Assembly (NCBI RefSeq): GCF_001956215.1
Contig: NZ_MRTQ01000022.1
Location: forward strand, 1 to 64,000
Source of the DNA: Paenibacillus sp. FSL R5-0490
GTDB taxonomy: Bacteria; Bacillota; Bacilli; Bacillales; Cytobacillaceae
DNA: 64,000 nt
Direction of reading: 5' to 3'
The position numbers and the translations under genes were made by a program. Position 1 is the first letter of the stretch. Each line of letters opens with the position of its first letter. A model generated the notes under the pieces. The model searched no databases, had not been told where the DNA came from, and saw only the letters and a list, made by a program, of their open reading frames with translations. Below, one piece after another: positions 1-8,729 of this stretch.

Positions 1-6
1 GGCTGG

Positions 7-475
7 GTTCTGACTCTAGAGCGCCGATTATCGCTTTTTGTGTCCGAAGTTGATCCGGGTTCTGACTCTGGAGCGCCGATTTTCGCTTTTTGTGTCCGAA
101 GTTGATCCGGGTTCTGACTCTAAGCCGCCCTTTTCGCTTTTTGTGTCCGAAGTTGATCCGGGTTCTGACTCTAAGCCGCTCTTTTTCTCTTTTTGTGTCC
201 GAAGTTGATCCAGGTTCTGACTCTAAACCGCTTATTTTCGCTTTTTGTGTCCGAAGTTGACTCGGGTTCTGACTCTAAACCGCTCTTTTTCTCTTTTTGT
301 GTCCGAAGTTGATCCGGGTTCTGACTCTAAACCGCTTATTTTCTCTTTTTGTGTCCGAAGTTGATCCAGGTTCTGACTCTAAACCGCTTATTTTCTCTTT
401 TTGTGTCCGAAGTTGATCCGGGTTCTGACTCTAAGCCGCCCTTTTTCTCTTTTTGTGTCCAACGTCGTTCCAGGG
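7..475. repeat. 52-bp tandem repeat array 1 (about 9 units)
   Basis: The word GTTCTGACTCT recurs at 7, 59, 111, 162, 214, 266, 318, 370 and 422, a 52-bp period with one 51-bp step. Each unit pairs a conserved part (TTTTTGTGTCCGAAGTTG then CC-GGTTCTGACTCT) with a 12-15 bp variable part such as ACCGCTTATTTTCTC. The last unit decays near 460-480, next to the 3' end of the GNAT gene. The left edge of the window cuts the array. Two related arrays lie near 34.1 kb and 53 kb. No protein-coding potential is convincing here. Confidence 0.95.
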
Positions 476-482
476 ATTCGAT

Positions 483-971
483 CTATTCCACCTTCAACAA
501 CTGCCCCACTACCTCTTCTCCATCTTCTATCCTCAAAGTCTCCTGAACCTCAAGCTGATAATCCCGATACACCTTTTCCCAAAAGCGGACGGCAGGCTCG
601 TTTCGTTTTAATTGCTCGATATACCACGTACCCTTATAGTCACTAAAAAGCTGTCCCACAGCTGCCTGCCCCACTTTTTTCCCCCGGAACGAGTTGTACA
701 GGAAAAAGTCATTAATGCAGTAGTCTGCTTTTGTTAAAGAAGGGGCCCTCAGAAGCAGCAGGAACCCTGCCAGTTTGCCATCAGCCTTAATAAGATAAGG
801 TTCAATGCCTTCCTTGTCCCAGATTAATGAAAATGCATCAAATTCAAAGGTGCCTTCATCGTTTACATGCAAGGCATCTGTGTATTTTGTTAAATCATGC
901 AGATAGAACGCATACATGTTCCTTACAATGTCCCGATCCCTGATTGCGGCTTTCACTATTTTGATGTCCAT
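483..971 (-). CDS. GNAT-family N-acetyltransferase
   Basis: This 162-residue protein has the size and layout of a stand-alone GNAT domain. It has an N-terminal alpha/beta region, a central strand ending in AGFLLLLRAPS near residues 68-78, an acetyl-CoA loop-like segment with FRGKKVGQAAVGQL near 95-108, and a C-terminal NEPAVRFWEKVY motif near 124-135 typical of the last GNAT helix. GNATs move an acetyl group from acetyl-CoA to an amine; the substrate cannot be read from sequence. It stands alone, divergent from the AtoE-type transporter, and its 3' end abuts the first 52-bp array. The ATG at 971 is preceded by an AAAAGGGGATTGGGAT ribosome site. Confidence 0.85.
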   Translation of the reverse strand: MDIKIVKAAIRDRDIVRNMYAFYLHDLTKYTDALHVNDEGTFEFDAFSLIWDKEGIEPYLIKADGKLAGFLLLLRAPSLTKADYCINDFFLYNSFRGKKVGQAAVGQLFSDYKGTWYIEQLKRNEPAVRFWEKVYRDYQLEVQETLRIEDGEEVVGQLLKVE

Positions 972-1116
972 ATCCCAATCCCCTTTTCACTTTTTATCTC
1001 CAAATTTAAATGGCAAGTGCATTTTAGGCAAGTTTTATTTCAGAAAAGAAGGAATAAATTGAATTTTACTGAAAATATACTAAGTTCAAGAAATATATTT
1101 TTTAGGGGGTTGCAGC

Positions 1117-2436
1117 ATGAGGGTACTGGTATCATTCTTTAACCGCATTATGCAGCGGTACTTGCCGGATCCATTTTTATTTGTCATTATCCTAACTTTT
1201 GCGGTTTTTGGATTAGGCTTGATTTTTACAGATAATGGGCCATATCAGATGGTTCAGCATTGGGGAAATGGGTTTTGGGGCCTCCTGACTTTTTCCATGC
1301 AAATGGTGCTGGTTTTAGTCACAGGACATGTATTGGCCAGCAGCAATGTTTTTAAAAAGGGGTTAGGCGCCCTGGCATCCTTAGCCAAGTCTCCCGGCCA
1401 GGCCATCCTGATTGTGTCATTCGTGTCGATGGTTGCAAGCTTAATTAACTGGGGTTTCGGCCTTGTGATTGGCGCACTGTTTGCAAAAGAGCTTGCTAAA
1501 AAGGTGAAAAATGTGGATTACCGCCTGTTAATTGCAAGCGCTTACGGAGGGTTCGTTGTCTGGCATGGGGGGATTTCCGGGTCAATCCCATTGACGATTG
1601 CGACGAAGGGTCACTTCTCTGAAGATATGATTGGCGTCATTTCTACTGACCAGACGATTTTCGCAGGCTTTAACATCTTTATTGTTATCGCCCTATTGTT
1701 GGTTTTACCTTTTGTAAACCGCTTTATGATGCCATCAAAAGAGGAAACCATTGTGGTCGATCCTGCTCTTCTGCAAGAAGACATTCAGGCAGCTGCACTT
1801 GAAAAAGAAGCGATGACACCTGCTGAACGTCTGGAAAACAGCCGCATCATTTCCCTGCTTGCCGGGATTCTTGGGCTTGTGTTCTTATTTTATTATTTCG
1901 CTTCAAAAGGTTTTAATCTCAATCTTGATATCGTGAACTTCCTGTTTCTGTTCCTGGGCATTCTTTTCCACGGAACGCCTAAACAGTTCCTCGAAGCCGT
2001 TCTGAATGCGGTAAAAGGAGCCAGCGGCATCATTATTCAGTTCCCGTTTTATGCCGGAATCATGGGCATGATGACTGCTTCAGGGCTGGCTGCGGTGATG
2101 TCCGAAGCGTTTGTCAGCATTTCAAATGATTACACGTTCCATTTCTTCACGTTTTTAAGTGCGGGACTTGTGAACTTCTTCGTTCCTTCAGGGGGAGGAC
2201 AGTGGGCTGTTCAGGCTCCGATTATGCTTGAAGCGGCTCAATCAATGGGAGCTTCCATCCCCAAAACGGCCATGGCGGTTGCATGGGGTGATGCCTGGAC
2301 CAACTTAATCCAGCCTTTCTGGGCGCTGCCGGCACTCGCCATTGCGGGGTTAAAAGCGAAAGACATCATGGGATTCTGCGTGCTGACTCTTCTGGTCAGC
2401 GGCGTGATTATTTCAATGGGCTTCTTAATTTTCTAA
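1117..2436 (+). CDS. Short-chain fatty acid transporter, AtoE family
   Basis: The 439-residue hydrophobic protein matches the AtoE/short-chain fatty acid transporter family, inner-membrane carriers of short fatty acids such as acetoacetate or butyrate. Visible family features are the N-terminal YLPDPFLFVIILTF segment, the NWGFGLVIGALFAKEL stretch near residue 110, and the late VNFFVPSGGGQWAVQAP signature near residues 348-364, followed by AWGDAWTNLIQPFWALP. About a dozen membrane spans are apparent. The start at 1117 has AGGGGGTTGCAGC just upstream. It is monocistronic, ending in a hairpin at 2442-2474. No degradation genes (CoA-transferase, thiolase) lie nearby, so the substrate is inferred from family only. 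Confidence 0.88.
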   Translation: MRVLVSFFNRIMQRYLPDPFLFVIILTFAVFGLGLIFTDNGPYQMVQHWGNGFWGLLTFSMQMVLVLVTGHVLASSNVFKKGLGALASLAKSPGQAILIVSFVSMVASLINWGFGLVIGALFAKELAKKVKNVDYRLLIASAYGGFVVWHGGISGSIPLTIATKGHFSEDMIGVISTDQTIFAGFNIFIVIALLLVLPFVNRFMMPSKEETIVVDPALLQEDIQAAALEKEAMTPAERLENSRIISLLAGILGLVFLFYYFASKGFNLNLDIVNFLFLFLGILFHGTPKQFLEAVLNAVKGASGIIIQFPFYAGIMGMMTASGLAAVMSEAFVSISNDYTFHFFTFLSAGLVNFFVPSGGGQWAVQAPIMLEAAQSMGASIPKTAMAVAWGDAWTNLIQPFWALPALAIAGLKAKDIMGFCVLTLLVSGVIISMGFLIF

Positions 2437-2441
2437 AAGGA

Positions 2442-2474
2442 AAAGAGCATGGCACCCGCCATGCTCTTCTATTA
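2442..2474 (+). terminator. Hairpin terminator after the AtoE-type gene
   Basis: AGAGCATGGC (2444-2453) pairs perfectly with GCCATGCTCT (2458-2467) around a 4-nt loop. The T-tract that follows is short (CTTCTATT), so termination may be partial. Confidence 0.6.
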
Positions 2475-2498
2475 TGAGCAGCAGCCTCATCGGGAGGC

Positions 2499-2690
2499 TT
2501 ATATTCCATTATGATGATCATTTTTCATGTTATGCATATAGGACTCCATGTAGGCTCTCTCTGACTCAGATACATGCTTTTCATTTTCCTCAGGGTAAAA
2601 ATCGTCCATTCCATGCTTTTTATGCCACCAGTCCACAAACATTCCTGTTCCCAGCAATACTGCACAAAAGCCCAGCAAATATAGAATCAT
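2499..2690 (-). CDS. Small single-span membrane protein, unknown function
   Basis: A 63-residue protein: an N-terminal hydrophobic helix (ILYLLGFCAVLLGTGMFV, residues 2-19) followed by a charged, acidic/His-rich tail ending HNMKNDHHNGI. The start at 2690 was chosen because GAGGTGATCAAA sits directly before this ATG; a longer upstream reading frame lacks a ribosome site. It lies downstream of, and in the same direction as, the ABC exporter operon but 67 nt away, so it may be cotranscribed or independent. I do not recognise a family. Confidence 0.65.
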   Translation of the reverse strand: MILYLLGFCAVLLGTGMFVDWWHKKHGMDDFYPEENEKHVSESERAYMESYMHNMKNDHHNGI

Positions 2691-2756
2691 TTTGATCACC
2701 TCTATATAGTATATCGTTTTTTCAGAAAATATTGATATATTGACCAAGCCTATTTT

Positions 2757-3764
2757 TTACACTTTTACGGTCTCCGGCAGGTCCTGATAGCCCTCCTGAT
2801 AAATACGGCTGATGATCGATTCGATTGCTGGCTCTTCCACTGTCAGATCCTTGATATTATGTGTGTCGGTAATTTGCGCAATCAAGTCCGAAGCTGACAC
2901 TTCATCCCGGTTAAACCGGATCCAGAAGCGGCTTGCCTCTTCTTTAAACACCTCACCGCCCTTAAGCTTCAGGCTGCGTGATGATTCCTCCAGGTCAACG
3001 ATAAGGGTCCTTGTTTTTCCAAAGCGTTCTTTTACCACAGCGATCTCCCCGTCATACACCTTCTGCCCATGGTCGATGAGGACCATCCGTTCACAGAGCT
3101 TTTCGATATCCTCCATATCATGGGTGGTTAAAATGACGGTGATGCTGCGCTCCTTATTAATCTCTTTTATAAAAGTCCTCATCTTTTCCTTTGCGACGAC
3201 ATCCAGGCCAATGGTCGGCTCATCCAGAAACAGGATGGGCGGATCATGCAGCAGGGAAGCGGCAATATCAGCCCTCATCCTTTGCCCTAAGGAAAGCTGG
3301 CGGACCGGCGTGTTCAGGAATTCATCCAGCCCCAATATCTCGGTGAAAGTATCCATATTTTCCTTATACCGCTTATCCGGCACCTGATAGATTTCCTTCA
3401 GCAGTTCAAACGATTCTATAGTAGGAAGATCCCACCAGAGCTGTGTTCTCTGGCCGAAAACCACTCCGATATTCTTGGCATTTTCCTGTCTGTTTTCATA
3501 GGGAATGATGCCGTTCACCTTCACACTTCCGGAGGTTGGAACCAGAATGCCCGTCAGCATTTTGATGGTGGTGGACTTTCCGGCGCCATTCGGCCCGATA
3601 TAACCGACCATTTCCCCTTCATTGATCGAAAAGCTGATGTCCTTCACGGCTTCTTTTTTAATATGTTCTCTTTTGACAAGGCTCTTCACAGCGCCAAGGA
3701 AGCCTGTCTCCCGCTTGGCAATCATAAAGTCCTTCATTAAATGTTCAACCTCTATAATCGGCAT
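2757..3764 (-). CDS. ABC exporter ATP-binding protein (COG4586 type)
   Basis: The 335-residue ATPase has Walker A GPNGAGKST (57-65), the ABC signature LSLGQ (157-161), Walker B ILFLDEPT (177-184) and a C-terminal regulatory region. The N-terminal extension with MIAKRETGFLGAVKSLVKRE before the core is typical of the ATPases that pair with two ABC-2 permeases (COG4586/COG4587/COG3694), some of which are called viologen or daunorubicin-type exporters. It is the last of three co-directional genes, 12 nt after the second permease. The substrate is unknown. Family assignment is firm; export direction is inferred from the ABC-2 permeases. Confidence 0.9.
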   Translation of the reverse strand: MPIIEVEHLMKDFMIAKRETGFLGAVKSLVKREHIKKEAVKDISFSINEGEMVGYIGPNGAGKSTTIKMLTGILVPTSGSVKVNGIIPYENRQENAKNIGVVFGQRTQLWWDLPTIESFELLKEIYQVPDKRYKENMDTFTEILGLDEFLNTPVRQLSLGQRMRADIAASLLHDPPILFLDEPTIGLDVVAKEKMRTFIKEINKERSITVILTTHDMEDIEKLCERMVLIDHGQKVYDGEIAVVKERFGKTRTLIVDLEESSRSLKLKGGEVFKEEASRFWIRFNRDEVSASDLIAQITDTHNIKDLTVEEPAIESIISRIYQEGYQDLPETVKV

Positions 3765-3775
3765 TTCCAGCCCTC

Positions 3776-4582
3776 CTATGAACCTGTACTTTTATATCGC
3801 TTTAAACCCAGCATCCAGATCCAATAAGCGATGGAAAAAAAGACGATGCCGACAAGCGGCGAATAATACCCGATATTCTCCGGGAAAAAGGGTGTTTCTT
3901 TTTCAAGGAGGACGGCCGCAGGAAAATAGTTCACAAAGCCGAATGGAATGACAAAGGCTGTAAACCATTGGACGGCTTTCGGATAAATGACCAAAGGGTA
4001 ATTGGTCAGATTTCGGGCAGGAAACATGGCCACCCAGTAAAATTGCTCCGATTTCGTCGTCCAGAATGCGAGGGCAGAAATCATGACAAGCAGTCCGCCC
4101 TGGATAAGGATGCCCCCAACCACAGACAACAGCAGAAACAAGCTTTTCCCGATTGTCCAATCCAGCTGCAGCTTAAAGCTGACCAAAATAAAAATGCCGA
4201 TACTGAAGATGAACTGTCCAAAAGAGGCGACATCAAATTTCATTGCCATGAAATGAAAAAAAGGATTGATCGGCCTGACAAGGAAGCGGTCAAACGTGCC
4301 GTTTAAAATGTAGGTGTCCAATCCCCTGAAATGGAAAAAGAGAATGATGCAGAAGCCCCAGGATAAAACAGCGACTGCAAATAGAAACAGCAACTCGTAA
4401 AACGTCCAAGAGCCGAGTTCCTGAAACTGATAAAGCATGATCCACATCGTGAGAGCGGTGCCTGTATAGGATGTAATGAGGCCCACAATCCTCATGACAA
4501 AAGCAAACCGGTACTGCAGCTGTGCTCTCACCCCTGCGGAGATGAGCTTGAAATACAAATCGAAATATTTTACAACACTCAC
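3776..4582 (-). CDS. ABC-2 family permease (COG3694/COG4587 type), second subunit
   Basis: This 268-residue protein has about six hydrophobic segments and an NGTFDRFLVRPINPFFHF motif near residues 93-110, which is characteristic of this paired ABC-2 permease family. It starts 3 nt after the stop of the first permease and ends 12 nt before the ATPase, so the three genes form one transcription unit. The two permeases would make a heterodimeric membrane channel driven by the ATPase. Transported compound unknown. Confidence 0.85.
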   Translation of the reverse strand: MSVVKYFDLYFKLISAGVRAQLQYRFAFVMRIVGLITSYTGTALTMWIMLYQFQELGSWTFYELLFLFAVAVLSWGFCIILFFHFRGLDTYILNGTFDRFLVRPINPFFHFMAMKFDVASFGQFIFSIGIFILVSFKLQLDWTIGKSLFLLLSVVGGILIQGGLLVMISALAFWTTKSEQFYWVAMFPARNLTNYPLVIYPKAVQWFTAFVIPFGFVNYFPAAVLLEKETPFFPENIGYYSPLVGIVFFSIAYWIWMLGLKRYKSTGS

Positions 4583-4585
4583 ACT

Positions 4586-5395
4586 CTATCCCCCCTGCAC
4601 CACTACTTTTTGGGATGCTCGATTCCAGACAAACCTTAACAGCAGATAACTGGCTGCAGCCCAGAATAATTGGACACCCAGGGAAAGCAGAATCTCCGTA
4701 CCAGAAATTTTGCCTATAAAAATCGCATTTGGTATGTAATAGATTCCCTGAAACGGCAGGTAAAGCGCCATCGTTTCCAGCCAGCCCGGGAAAAACCACA
4801 GCGGGATGACGGATCCGGACAGAAGGGACATCGCGAAGTAAAAGACATCGACAATGCCGCCCGTTTCAACGAGGAAAAAGGAAAGCAGCCCGAAGGACAT
4901 TTCAATGCAATAACGGATCAGGAATCCAATAAAAGCAGATACGATAAATAACGCCCAAGTCACCCATCTTGAAGGCAATGTCAAATCCATAAAAATGAAC
5001 ATGACGGTGTATAAAGGGAGCAGCGCTGTCAGTATGTAAAAGGCCACACTGCCAAAGTCGGCAAAAAGGTAGCGGAGCGGCACATCAAACGGTCTCATTA
5101 ATTCCAGGGAAATATCACCTGTCCGGACCTTCTCCTGGATTTCCCACAGCGGAGTGCCCGCCCCATTTACTCCCGTTAAAAATTGGCTGACGACTATATA
5201 CGTCAGCATGGACTCAAAGCTGACACCGCCTGCTTCTTCCCTTCCGGCATATAAAGCAGTCCATATCGAACCCCACATCAGCAGAAAAATAAGGTTTGAG
5301 CCGAGCCGTGACCATACATCAAACCGATAAACGGCCGAGCGAAGAAAAGCCTTCTTCGTGAAGGTCCAATATAACCGAAACCTGAACATCCGCAC
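4586..5395 (-). CDS. ABC-2 family permease (COG4587/COG3694 type), first subunit
   Basis: This 269-residue membrane protein is the first gene of the exporter operon. It shares the family hallmark GDISLELMRPFDVPLRYL near residues 93-110 with its neighbour and has six predicted spans. The ATG at 5395 follows GCAGGTG a few bases upstream. The paired permease arrangement implies that each contributes half of the translocation path. Long alternative reading frames across this gene on both strands have no ribosome sites and look like shadows. Confidence 0.85.
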   Translation of the reverse strand: MRMFRFRLYWTFTKKAFLRSAVYRFDVWSRLGSNLIFLLMWGSIWTALYAGREEAGGVSFESMLTYIVVSQFLTGVNGAGTPLWEIQEKVRTGDISLELMRPFDVPLRYLFADFGSVAFYILTALLPLYTVMFIFMDLTLPSRWVTWALFIVSAFIGFLIRYCIEMSFGLLSFFLVETGGIVDVFYFAMSLLSGSVIPLWFFPGWLETMALYLPFQGIYYIPNAIFIGKISGTEILLSLGVQLFWAAASYLLLRFVWNRASQKVVVQGG

Positions 5396-5500
5396 ACCTG
5401 CTTTTTGATTTTTTTGATTATTTCATATTTTAACATAATATGGGAGCCAAAAAATAAGAAGTTTAAAAAGAAGGAAAACGGTGGAATTTAAGAGAAAGGG

Positions 5501-5530
5501 TTGGCATTTTCAAGGGCAATGAATTAAAAT
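5501..5530 (+). promoter_or_regulatory. Candidate sigma-A promoter for the YjiH-type gene
   Basis: TTGGCA (5501-5506) and TAAAAT (5525-5530) are separated by 18 bp, 39 bp before the chosen start codon. Confidence 0.4.
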
Positions 5531-5569
5531 AACATGTGGTTTATAAATATAAGAAAAAGGTGAATGATA

Positions 5570-6928
5570 TTGATTGATGCATCCAGAAAGAAGCATTCTT
5601 CTTCCGATCTGATAAAATTTCTCATACCGTCCTTAATTGGAATCAGCTTATTCATGGTTCCGATCAAATATCAGGGAGATATTACGATTCCCATAGCCAT
5701 TTTTTCAGGATGGATCCAAAACCTGCTTACAGACTATCTTCCTGAAATTATGACCTTTATTATTGTCATAACATTCTTGGGTACATTGCTGGCAAAGCTC
5801 GCCAAGCCTGCTTTTATTGAGAACAGCCCTTTTTTCAGGAACTTATTTGATGTTCCCTACATCTGGGCTGCAGCGAGATTTATCGGCGCTGTTTTTGCTG
5901 TTATCACCCTATTTCAAATGGGGCCTGAACAGATCTGGTCTGAAAACACAGGAGGACTGCTCTTAAATGACCTTCTGCCGATCCTGTTCTCGGTCTTTTT
6001 ATTTGCAGGGCTTTTCCTGCCTTTGCTATTGAATTTCGGATTGCTTGAATTCTTTGGCGCGCTTTTAACGAAAATCATGCGTCCAGTATTCAGGCTGCCT
6101 GGAAGGTCATCCATTGACTGTGTAGCTTCCTGGCTTGGCGATGGGACCATTGGTGTTCTTTTGACCAGCAAGCAGTATGAAGAAGGCTATTATACGAAAA
6201 GGGAAGCCGCCATTATCGGCACGACCTTTTCTGTCGTATCCATTACCTTCAGCCTTGTGGTGATTTCACAGGTGAATCTTGGCCATATGTTTGTGCCTTT
6301 TTATCTGACCATCACAGCGGCAGGTTTCATCTGCGCCATCATCAGCCCGAGAATCTGGCCTCTGGCCAAAAAGCCAGATACGTATTATAACGGACAGGAA
6401 GCGGAGCTTGATGAGAGCATTCCTGAAGGACACACTTCTTTCAGCTGGGGGCTTAAGCAGGCTTTAGATAAAGCGCGCACCAATCAAAGCCTGAAAGCCT
6501 TCTTCCAGGATGGCGCCAAAAACATTCTGGATATGTGGATGGGTGTTGCCCCAATTGTCATGGCTTTGGGAACATTGGCTCTGATCGTTGCCGAATACAC
6601 ACCGGTTTTCACGTATCTGGGAATGCCGTTCATTCCATTGCTTGAATTGATGCAGGTGCCGGAAGCAAAAGCAGCTTCTGAAACACTTGTGGTCGGTTTC
6701 GCCGATATGTTCCTCCCATCCGTGATCGGGGCAAGCATTGAAAGCGAGATGACCCGCTTTATTGTCGCTGCAGTATCTGTTACCCAGCTGATTTATATGT
6801 CAGAGGTCGGCGGACTTCTGCTTGGCTCTAAGATACCTGTATCCTTCTGGGATCTTGTTATTATCTTTATACAGCGAACACTGATTACACTGCCGGTGAT
6901 CGTGCTGGCTGCACATCTTCTTTTTTAA
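5570..6928 (+). CDS. YjiH-family membrane protein (nucleoside-recognition/Gate domain)
   Basis: The 452-residue protein has about ten membrane spans and the YjiH-like Gate-domain signature, including LPGRSSIDCVASWLGDGTIG near residues 182-201 and a second half with FADMFLPSVIGASIESEMTRF. Gate proteins are related to nucleoside transporters and spore maturation proteins, but the YjiH subgroup has no assigned substrate. An ATG at 5564 is in frame, but AAAAAGGTGA abuts it with no spacer; the TTG at 5570 sits about 7 nt from that ribosome site and is preferred. It is monocistronic and converges on the Gly/Pro-rich gene across a shared hairpin. Confidence 0.8.
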   Translation: MIDASRKKHSSSDLIKFLIPSLIGISLFMVPIKYQGDITIPIAIFSGWIQNLLTDYLPEIMTFIIVITFLGTLLAKLAKPAFIENSPFFRNLFDVPYIWAAARFIGAVFAVITLFQMGPEQIWSENTGGLLLNDLLPILFSVFLFAGLFLPLLLNFGLLEFFGALLTKIMRPVFRLPGRSSIDCVASWLGDGTIGVLLTSKQYEEGYYTKREAAIIGTTFSVVSITFSLVVISQVNLGHMFVPFYLTITAAGFICAIISPRIWPLAKKPDTYYNGQEAELDESIPEGHTSFSWGLKQALDKARTNQSLKAFFQDGAKNILDMWMGVAPIVMALGTLALIVAEYTPVFTYLGMPFIPLLELMQVPEAKAASETLVVGFADMFLPSVIGASIESEMTRFIVAAVSVTQLIYMSEVGGLLLGSKIPVSFWDLVIIFIQRTLITLPVIVLAAHLLF

Positions 6929-6974
6929 CATACGAAAAGAGGTATCCTTATGCGGGATACCTCTTTTGTATGTT
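6927..6974. terminator. Strong bidirectional terminator
   Basis: A long near-perfect stem, AACATAC-AAAAGAGGTATCC against GGATACCTCTTTTGTATGTT, overlaps the stop codons of two convergent genes. A-rich and T-rich flanks suit termination in both directions. Confidence 0.85.
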
Positions 6975-7494
6975 AAAAGCATTGAAAAGAACGAATTCTC
7001 CTCAAGTCTGTTCCGTAATACGTCCAGCGCCAGTTTCTCCAGCGCCAGCCGGCAACAGAGGTCCTGCCGACAAAGGTCGGATAGAACCAGAAGCTGTTTC
7101 CGTTTTGCAGCCATATAAAGGTATTGCGGAATAAGCAGCCCCTTATGGCACCGGGATCAACAGCGAACGTGCTGACCTGCTGCATTTGAGGGGTGAAGTT
7201 TGGCGGCGGAGCCGATGGCGGTCCATCCTGTCCTCCAGGGCCTCCTCCACCACCCGGGAATCCTGGCGGCTGTCCCGGAGGTCCAAATCCGCCGCCCGGT
7301 CCACCTGGTGGCGGTCCTGGTGGCCCGAACCCTCCACCCGGCGGAAATCCCGGAATGCTGAAACCTCCTCCTGATCCTCCGCCTGGAAAACCAGGGATGC
7401 CGAAGCCTCCTCCTGATCCCCCGCCCGGAAAAATACGGCCATGTTCATTTTGTTCATACATATAGGGATAAAACGGATAGTTCATATAATCCAT
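6973..7494 (-). CDS. Gly/Pro-rich low-complexity protein with aromatic C-terminal domain
   Basis: The 173-residue protein opens with a Tyr/Pro/Met patch (MDYMNYPFYPYMYEQ), then about 75 residues of Gly/Pro repeats built around PGGGSGGGF-IPGF and GPPGPPPGG, then a compact C-terminal domain rich in Trp, Phe and Arg (GRTSVAGWRWRNWRWTYYG) ending in RSFQCF. There is no signal peptide. The arrangement resembles spore-surface or coat-type proteins, but that is inference. It lies 20 nt downstream of the double P-loop ATPase and is probably cotranscribed. The repeats are not perfect Gly-X-Y collagen. Confidence 0.75.
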   Translation of the reverse strand: MDYMNYPFYPYMYEQNEHGRIFPGGGSGGGFGIPGFPGGGSGGGFSIPGFPPGGGFGPPGPPPGGPGGGFGPPGQPPGFPGGGGGPGGQDGPPSAPPPNFTPQMQQVSTFAVDPGAIRGCLFRNTFIWLQNGNSFWFYPTFVGRTSVAGWRWRNWRWTYYGTDLRRIRSFQCF

Positions 7495-7514
7495 TTCGAT
7501 ACTCCTTTCGGGAT

Positions 7515-8612
7515 TTAGACTTTCTCTGCAATCAGCAGCAATTCAGAGCGGACCTGCTCTTTGATCCTGTCTACCACTGAAAAGTCCATAGCATTTACAT
7601 AGATTTTTTCCAGTGTGTCGCGCTGGGTTTTTGCCCGTGCCAGATAGGATATGGCTTCGGTCATTTTATTTTTATAACGGGTGCTGATATCCTTTAGCTG
7701 TTCAGCGTAAATTTCATCTGTGCCTGAATTGATCGTTATTTCATACATATCTACGATTTCATCGCCATCCCGATTCGGAAAATATTCATGTGGAGCCGTG
7801 CTGTCAAAAATAGCGAGGCCCAGCTCGCGCACGATGATCATATCCAGGCTGTGCGGATCAAACCCGCAATGATAGATTTCAATATCAAATCCCCGGCTTT
7901 CAGCTTCTTTTGCCAGCTTCTTCAGCATAGTGGACTTGCCGGAACCCGGACGCCCTTTTATGAAGTATCTTTTTTGAATATCCTCCGTAAGATTCGGCAC
8001 AAAATCCACCGCTCCGACCGGAGTGGCTGCCCCTAAATAACGATGCTTTACACATGGAGTCTTATTTAGTTTCATATTTCCATAAAAGGTGGAAATCAGC
8101 TTTTTCGTCAGTTCATCTGCCTTCTGGAAATTCATATTTTCTATATAGATTTTTTCCCATTCATCATGAATCCTCAGTGCTTCGGCAAAGGTTTCATAGG
8201 CTGTTGCAAAGGAATTGCTGATCTGGCCCGACAGTACTGTTATTTCTTCTTTACATGCAGCCAGTGCCCTTGAATCCCAGGCTACGCCAAGATTGATATA
8301 TTCTTCGACCGCGCCTGGTGCTTTCGGTTCGATCACATGCGGCGCTGTTCCATCGACAATGCCTGCTTTTAAAGAAGGAATGATGACTCCATCGAGCGAT
8401 TGACTATCAGATGAGCAATAAATGTATTCCAGGTCATAGCCTTTTTCGGACAGATCTGCTCCGATTGCTTTCATCAGGGAAGATTTGCCTGTTCCCGGTC
8501 CGCCTTTTAAAATATACAGGCGATCAAGCCCTGCCAGGTTTGATTCGAATAAATTGTGGAATCCCCGGGCTGTATTCCCGCCGGCGAAGTATTTTAATAT
8601 TTTCCCAGCCAC
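7515..8612 (-). CDS. Double P-loop ATPase, PRK06851-type
   Basis: The 365-residue protein carries two complete Walker A loops, GGPGTGKSS (37-45) and GRPGSGKST (220-228), each followed by a similar block (EYIYCSSDSQSLDGVIIP and EIYHCGFDPHSLDMIIV). It is therefore an internal duplication of one NTPase module. This matches the PRK06851 family, known from endospore formers and without an assigned role. Its downstream partner encodes a Gly/Pro-rich protein, hinting at a shared spore-surface or assembly job (inference). The ATG at 8612 is preceded by GAAAGGAAGTGTAGGAGT. Confidence 0.8.
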   Translation of the reverse strand: MAGKILKYFAGGNTARGFHNLFESNLAGLDRLYILKGGPGTGKSSLMKAIGADLSEKGYDLEYIYCSSDSQSLDGVIIPSLKAGIVDGTAPHVIEPKAPGAVEEYINLGVAWDSRALAACKEEITVLSGQISNSFATAYETFAEALRIHDEWEKIYIENMNFQKADELTKKLISTFYGNMKLNKTPCVKHRYLGAATPVGAVDFVPNLTEDIQKRYFIKGRPGSGKSTMLKKLAKEAESRGFDIEIYHCGFDPHSLDMIIVRELGLAIFDSTAPHEYFPNRDGDEIVDMYEITINSGTDEIYAEQLKDISTRYKNKMTEAISYLARAKTQRDTLEKIYVNAMDFSVVDRIKEQVRSELLLIAEKV

Positions 8613-8684
8613 TCCTACACTTCCTTTCGAAATGCATTTTCACCTTACAGTATGCAAAAGGAGCGGGATGGGTGAAAGCCTATG

Positions 8685-8720
8685 AAAAAAAGAGTGCTGA
8701 ATCATGGTGATTCAGCACTC
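8685..8720 (-). terminator. Terminator after ybaK
   Basis: GAGTGCTGAATCA pairs with TGATTCAGCACTC (13 bp, 3-nt loop) and on the minus strand is followed by seven T. It lies 10 nt past the ybaK stop. Confidence 0.9.
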
Positions 8721-8729
8721 TTGCTTCAA

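Noticed and set aside
7-475. CRISPR-like array (conserved part plus variable part)
   Set aside because: The variable parts are near-identical within the array and there are no cas genes; it is an ordinary tandem repeat.
349-646. Short reading frames within array 1
   Set aside because: They arise from the repeat itself, have no ribosome sites and run into the 3' end of the GNAT gene.
3622-3951. Frame antisense to the ABC ATPase and permease
   Set aside because: No family features and full overlap with two convincing genes.
4290-4951. Long alternative frames over the ABC permease genes
   Set aside because: They overlap genes with clear family signatures on the correct frame and lack ribosome sites.
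7193-7465. Plus-strand Pro/Gly-rich frame opposite the Gly/Pro protein
   Set aside because: It is the antisense of a GGN/CCN repeat, which also encodes Gly/Pro; no start signals.
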